From NCBI GenBank assembly GCA_020634395.1, contig JACKBU010000004.1, positions 186,001-250,000 of the forward strand: a DNA stretch of 64,000 bases, written 5' to 3'. Below, piece after piece: positions 60,741 to 64,000 of the stretch. Below the pieces are notes generated by a model. It was not told the origin of the DNA, did no database searches, and saw only the letters and a list, made by a program, of their open reading frames with translations. Each line of letters starts with the position of its first letter. Within the stretch, counting starts at the first letter, position 1. The stretch is from Ardenticatenaceae bacterium. Lineage in GTDB: Bacteria; Chloroflexota; Anaerolineae; Promineifilales; Promineifilaceae. A program made the translations under genes and the position numbers.

Positions 60741-60769
60741 AGTATAAAGTAGCCGATGCTTGTTTACAA
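60741..60769 (-). promoter_or_regulatory. Sigma70-type promoter of the orphan permease pair
   Basis: TTGTAA (60769-60764), a 17-base spacer and TATACT (60746-60741) on the minus strand, about 70 bases before the first permease start. No TetR-type inverted repeat of the kind at 23900 is visible, so control seems to differ from the main operon. Confidence 0.6.
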
Positions 60770-60873
60770 TCTCAGTTGGTTGGTGTGGAGTCGCGCCAAG
60801 TTTTCGTGGCGGGTAGTGTTCGGGACGCAGTTATGAGGAACGGCCGTCTGCCTGTTTTTTGGACCAAATGAGC

Positions 60874-60888
60874 TATAATTTATTTATG
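60874..60888 (+). promoter_or_regulatory. Leaderless-type -10 element of uvrC
   Basis: A perfect TATAAT (60874-60879) ends six bases before the ATG at 60886, so transcription would begin at or next to the start codon. No ribosome binding site is present. The -35 region is weak (CCTGTT at 60851-60856). Confidence 0.55.
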
Positions 60889-62760
60889 GCATACACACCA
60901 CCTGAAAACGTCCAGGAAATACTCAAAAATCTACCTACCAAGCCTGGCGTTTACCTCCACAAAGATAAAAACGGCACCATCATCTACGTCGGCAAAGCGA
61001 TTAACCTGCGAAACCGGGTGCGGTCCTACTTCCATGCCAACGTCGATTCCATCAAAACGCAGCGCTTGCGCCGCGAAGTGGCCGACATCGAAATCATCAC
61101 CACCGACTCCGAACTGGAAGCGCTGCTGCTGGAAAACACCCTCATCAAAAAGCACCTGCCGCGCTATAACGTCCGCCTGAAGGACGACAAACGCTACCCC
61201 TACATCAAAGTCCACTGGGCCGACGACTTCCCCAAAGTAACCCTCACGCGCCGCATGGACCGTGATGGCTCGCGCTACTTTGGACCCTATACCAGCGTGT
61301 GGGCCGTGCACCAAACGCTGGATATGCTGCGCAAGGTTTTTCCCTACCTTACTTGCGATCGCGTCATTACCGGCCAGGATGAGCGGGCCTGCCTCTACTT
61401 CGACATTAAGCTCTGCACCGGGCCGTGCATCGGCGCTGTCAACAAGCAAGAGTACCGGGCCATGATCAAGCAGCTGATGGATTTCCTGAACGGCAAAACC
61501 GAGGAAGTGGTGGCGCAGATTGAAGCGCGCATGGAGAAAGCGGCGACCAATCTCCAATTTGAAAAAGCCGCCGAATACCGCGATCAACTACGGGCGGTGA
61601 ACCAGGTGGTCGCCAAACAAAAGGTCATCTCTGCCGCCAACGCCGACCAGGACGTGATTGCTTTTGCCCGCGATGAGGCCGGAGCCTGCGTGCAGGTATT
61701 CTTTATCCGCTATGGCAAGCTGATCGGCCGCGAATATTTCTTACTGGAAGGTACCGAAGACGAAGCCGACGAAGCGGTGCTGGAGAATTTTCTCACCCAG
61801 TTTTATGATGAGGCAGCCCACGTGCCTAAAGAGGTGCTGCTGCCCCAGGAAGTCTCCGAGGCGATGGTCATTGAGGAGTGGCTGCGGCGCAAGCGCAGCA
61901 CAAAGGTGACGCTGCAAGTGCCGCGCCGGGGCAAAAAACGAGATCTGGTGGACATGGCCGCCAATAACGCCGCCGACACCCTGGCCACGCTGCGCCAGCA
62001 GTGGGCAGCCGATCGCTCGAAACACGTCACGGCCATGTCGGAACTGCAGCAGTCCTTAAATTTGCCGGCGCCTCCGGCGCGCATCGAGTGTTACGACATC
62101 AGCCATACGCAGGGCACGCAGACGGTTGGTTCGATGGTCGTGTTTGTACAAGGCGCGCCGAAAAAGAGCGATTACCGCCGCTTTAATGTGCAGACAGTCG
62201 GCAACGACGATTACGGTGCGATGACCGAAGTGCTGACGCGCCGTTTCCAGCGCTACCGCGATACGCTGGATGGCGAACTGCATGATCCCAGCCAGATTGG
62301 CAAGCAGAAAAAAGAGACAGCCTGGGCGCTGCTGCCCGATTTATTGATTGTGGACGGAGGTAAGGGACAGTTGGCGATGGCCGTGCAGGTGCTAAAGCAG
62401 TTTGGCCTGGAAAACGATGTGCCGTTGGCCGGTCTGGCCAAGCAGGAAGAAGAGCTTTTTGTGCCGGGCAAGAGCCAGTCTATCTTGCTGCCGCGCCGGT
62501 CTGAGGGTTTGTACCTGGTGCAGCGTGTGCGTGACGAGGCACACCGTTTTGCCAACGAAGGGCATCGCAAACGGCGCGCGAAGGTGGGGGTTGCTTCGAT
62601 TTTGGACAGTGTGCCGGGTGTAGGCCCCAAGCGGCGCAAGCTGTTGCTTTCTCACTTTGGTTCGCTGGATGATTTGCGTAAGGCGACGGTGGAGGAAATT
62701 GCTTCGGTGCCCGGTATTCCACTGGACGTGGCCGAAGCGGTGAAGGCGCACCTGGCGTAG
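60886..62760 (+). CDS. uvrC: Excinuclease ABC subunit C
   Basis: The 624-residue protein has a GIY-YIG nuclease domain at the start (PGVYLHKDKNGTIIYVGKAINLRNRVRSYF), a UVR motif near residue 210 (LQFEKAAEYRDQLRAV), the RNase H-like C-terminal nuclease with ECYDISHTQGTQTVGSMVVF and DDYGAMTEVL, and a tandem helix-hairpin-helix end (LDSVPGVGPKRRKLLLSHFGSLDDLRKATVEEIASVPGI). It makes both incisions in nucleotide excision repair. I use ATG 60886 instead of an upstream TTG. No ACGGCCGT copy lies in its 1.9 kb. Confidence 0.97.
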   Translation: MAYTPPENVQEILKNLPTKPGVYLHKDKNGTIIYVGKAINLRNRVRSYFHANVDSIKTQRLRREVADIEIITTDSELEALLLENTLIKKHLPRYNVRLKDDKRYPYIKVHWADDFPKVTLTRRMDRDGSRYFGPYTSVWAVHQTLDMLRKVFPYLTCDRVITGQDERACLYFDIKLCTGPCIGAVNKQEYRAMIKQLMDFLNGKTEEVVAQIEARMEKAATNLQFEKAAEYRDQLRAVNQVVAKQKVISAANADQDVIAFARDEAGACVQVFFIRYGKLIGREYFLLEGTEDEADEAVLENFLTQFYDEAAHVPKEVLLPQEVSEAMVIEEWLRRKRSTKVTLQVPRRGKKRDLVDMAANNAADTLATLRQQWAADRSKHVTAMSELQQSLNLPAPPARIECYDISHTQGTQTVGSMVVFVQGAPKKSDYRRFNVQTVGNDDYGAMTEVLTRRFQRYRDTLDGELHDPSQIGKQKKETAWALLPDLLIVDGGKGQLAMAVQVLKQFGLENDVPLAGLAKQEEELFVPGKSQSILLPRRSEGLYLVQRVRDEAHRFANEGHRKRRAKVGVASILDSVPGVGPKRRKLLLSHFGSLDDLRKATVEEIASVPGIPLDVAEAVKAHLA

Positions 62761-62761
62761 T

Positions 62762-62811
62762 GGGGATTGGGGACCGGAGAGAGGTTGGTTCAATCTCCAG
62801 TCCCCAGCCCC
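62762..62811. terminator. Inverted repeat GGGGATTGGGGAC / GTCCCCAGCCCC between convergent genes
   Basis: G-rich and C-rich arms, with inner GGAGA/TCTCC pairing, start two bases after the uvrC stop and are followed by TGTTTTT. It serves uvrC and, on the other strand, the OB-fold lipoprotein gene. Confidence 0.75.
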
Positions 62812-62821
62812 TGTTTTTAAT

Positions 62822-63802
62822 TTACTGTATCACTTCAACGTCGTAGGGAAGGGCGGGGACAAGTTCCAGGTTGCTGCGGTAGTTTTCGACACGGCCGTTT
62901 ACCCTCACCTTTGTCCCTACTTCCCCCAATGCCACATTGTTGGGTATCCGATCCAGCAGCGTGCGCCAGACAAAGACCACAATTTCCCCTGTGTCGTCGC
63001 CCACAAAAATCTTCACGCTGCTGCTGTTGGCTTCCAGCCGCAAAATCGTGCCGCTAATTTGCGCCAGTTCGCCCACATGGTTGGCCAGTTCGCCGATGGC
63101 TTGTGGCGGAGCGTAGCTGCCGCCGGGCGTAGTGACTTGCACGTCGCCGCCAAAGTCCGGTTCAATCTGCCATTCGCCTTCATACAAGCTAACGCTGCCC
63201 GTGGCCTGCACGGCCGCGCCCACATTGAGCTGCGGCGCGTCCCAGGTATCGTCGTAGACGTTGTGCCACAGCAGCAAAACGGCGCGTCCGCTGCCATCGT
63301 CCAGGGTAAATTTGAAGCCGTTGGCGAAGTTGGAGGTGGCGACGACACGGCCGTTTACCGTCACCTCCTGCCCGGCATAATCCGGCAGGGTGGAAAGGGG
63401 GATGGCTGCAGAAACAGCCGTAGAGGGTGCGCTTGTGGGAAAAGGTGCGGCGGTCGCTTCCGCCGTGGCGGTCCCTTCGGCTGTGGAGATCGCTTCCGCC
63501 GTGGCGGTCGCTGTGCCCGTGGGACTGGGGGACGAAGTGGACACAGGGCTGGGGCTGGTTGTGGCGGTTGGCGTGACGGCCGTGGGCGTGACGGTTGGCG
63601 CGTTGGGGGTGGCAGTGGGCACGGCCGTTGGCTTTTCCGTCGCCACAGCAGTGGCCACGGGGGAGATGGCGACCTGCGCCGTGGCCACTGCTGTGGGCGG
63701 CTGCGCTGTCGGCGGCGGTGCAGCCGCTGTACAGCCCACAATCAGGGAAATCAGAATTAGAAAAACGAGACCCGGCACATACTTTCTCGCGGTAATGTTC
63801 AT
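62822..63802 (-). CDS. Lipoprotein with two OB-fold domains
   Basis: The 326-residue protein has a lipoprotein signal with lipobox LIVGC near residue 24, then a long linker (about 28-140) of P, T, A, V and S. Two beta-rich modules of the nucleic-acid-binding OB type follow. The first (about 145-230) contains GQEVTVNGRVVATSNFANGFKFTLDDGSGRAVLLLWHNVYD. The second (about 238-326) contains GELAQISGTILRLEANSSSVKIFVGDDTGEIVVFVW. Such domains on the surface may bind DNA or another polymer. ATG 63802 has AGGAGGATC upstream. Confidence 0.85.
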   Translation of the reverse strand: MNITARKYVPGLVFLILISLIVGCTAAAPPPTAQPPTAVATAQVAISPVATAVATEKPTAVPTATPNAPTVTPTAVTPTATTSPSPVSTSSPSPTGTATATAEAISTAEGTATAEATAAPFPTSAPSTAVSAAIPLSTLPDYAGQEVTVNGRVVATSNFANGFKFTLDDGSGRAVLLLWHNVYDDTWDAPQLNVGAAVQATGSVSLYEGEWQIEPDFGGDVQVTTPGGSYAPPQAIGELANHVGELAQISGTILRLEANSSSVKIFVGDDTGEIVVFVWRTLLDRIPNNVALGEVGTKVRVNGRVENYRSNLELVPALPYDVEVIQ

Positions 63803-63984
63803 GGCAGTGATCCTCCTGTATGGGATTTTATCATCTAACGTTTTGGTAGGAAAAATTTGGCGGGAACAGTCTGGATATGGCGATCACGGCCGTCTGGTGC
63901 GACCTTGTGTGCCTGAGTGACAGAGGTTGAAGACCGGGGGGGTGCTTGTCAGCACGGCCGTTCCGTTTTACAATCCAACTCGTT

Positions 63985-64000
63985 ATGGGTCAATCGCAGG
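63985..64000 (+). CDS. Possible start of a gene running off the window
   Basis: ATG GGT CAA TCG CAG begins at 63985, ten bases after TACAAT (63969-63974), just past an ACGGCCGT copy. Only five codons are visible, so this is a weak call. Confidence 0.2.

Larger units (their letters stand above)
180..63961. repeat. Highly iterated palindrome ACGGCCGT, dispersed over the whole window
   Basis: The octamer ACGGCCGT was found about 140 times by reading the window line by line, roughly one per 450 bases; the first copy is at 180-187 and the last at 63954-63961. About one or two copies are expected by chance for a sequence of this composition. Copies lie on coding and non-coding DNA and often extend to longer palindromes such as GAAACGGCCGTTTC. 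In genes it is read in all frames, giving T-A-V, (N/D)-G-R or R-P. It is nearly absent from some genes, for example uvrC (60886-62760), where I found none. The count is manual and may be off by a few. Confidence 0.93.

Noticed and set aside
1..64000. tRNA or rRNA genes and insertion sequences
   Set aside because: No tRNA-like T-arm with a matching acceptor stem, no rRNA stretch and no transposase motif was seen on either strand by reading; a covariance-model scan would settle it.

Overview
The window is a G+C-rich bacterial chromosome segment with about 50 protein genes and no rRNA, tRNA or CRISPR that I can see. The gene set suggests a member of Chloroflexota, probably Anaerolineae-like. It has a PIN-TRAM/gltX/cysS/rlmB cluster, an ECF sigma factor with a DUF5667-type partner, DUF5995, GAF/PAS histidine kinases, VanW and CAP surface proteins with TPT-rich linkers, and a CUAEP-tail radical SAM protein. 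This assignment is inference from gene content, not from a phylogenetic marker.

Layout. 1-2.6 kb: end of a GAF/PAS histidine kinase and a GT-C-like membrane protein. 2.7-8.4 kb (minus): translation cluster PIN-TRAM, gltX, cysS, rlmB, ending in an ADP-ribosylglycohydrolase. 8.9-14.6 kb (minus): DUF5667 protein and ECF sigma factor, a second GT-C-like protein, VanW. 14.8-17.3 kb (plus): acetyltransferase, response regulator and histidine kinase, translationally coupled. 17.3-19.8 kb (minus): HD hydrolase, endonuclease III, membrane protein. 19.9-23.9 kb (minus): tetR, two FtsX permeases and an ATPase, with promoter and operator upstream. 24-30.2 kb: DUF5995, secreted CAP protein, Tat-exported multicopper oxidase, RNB ribonuclease. 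30.4-34.3 kb (plus): hybrid histidine kinase broken by one frameshift, LysM protein. 34.4-43 kb: ilvD, a decayed MazF-type toxin with its antitoxin, RidA, GNAT, isoprenylcysteine-type methyltransferase, M50-like pseudoprotease, OsmC, AlkA-like glycosylase, formyltransferase homologue, YggX-like protein. 43-48.5 kb: candidate selenoprotein radical SAM enzyme, beta-propeller lipoprotein, ATP-grasp enzyme, PPK2. 48.7-53 kb (plus): five-gene membrane/lipid cluster including a wax ester synthase/DGAT. 53-57.1 kb: MacB-type ABC transporter with a divergent tetR. 57.4-63.8 kb: GAP-family protein, orphan FtsX permease pair, uvrC, OB-fold lipoprotein.

Three features cut across the window. (1) The palindrome ACGGCCGT occurs about 140 times by hand count, where one or two would be expected by chance; it lies in genes and in spacers and resembles the HIP1 phenomenon of cyanobacteria. 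(2) Many gene ends carry inverted repeats built from a few short iterated words (GGAGACT, GATGCGT, TTAACGG, GTTGGTT, GAGCGAGAGC, AGCTATA), and two of these word families also lie in frame inside genes (gltX and the first GT-C-like gene). (3) The radical SAM gene at 43034 has an in-frame UGA giving the tail C-U-A-E-P, followed at the right distance by a SECIS-like hairpin, so it very likely encodes a selenoprotein.
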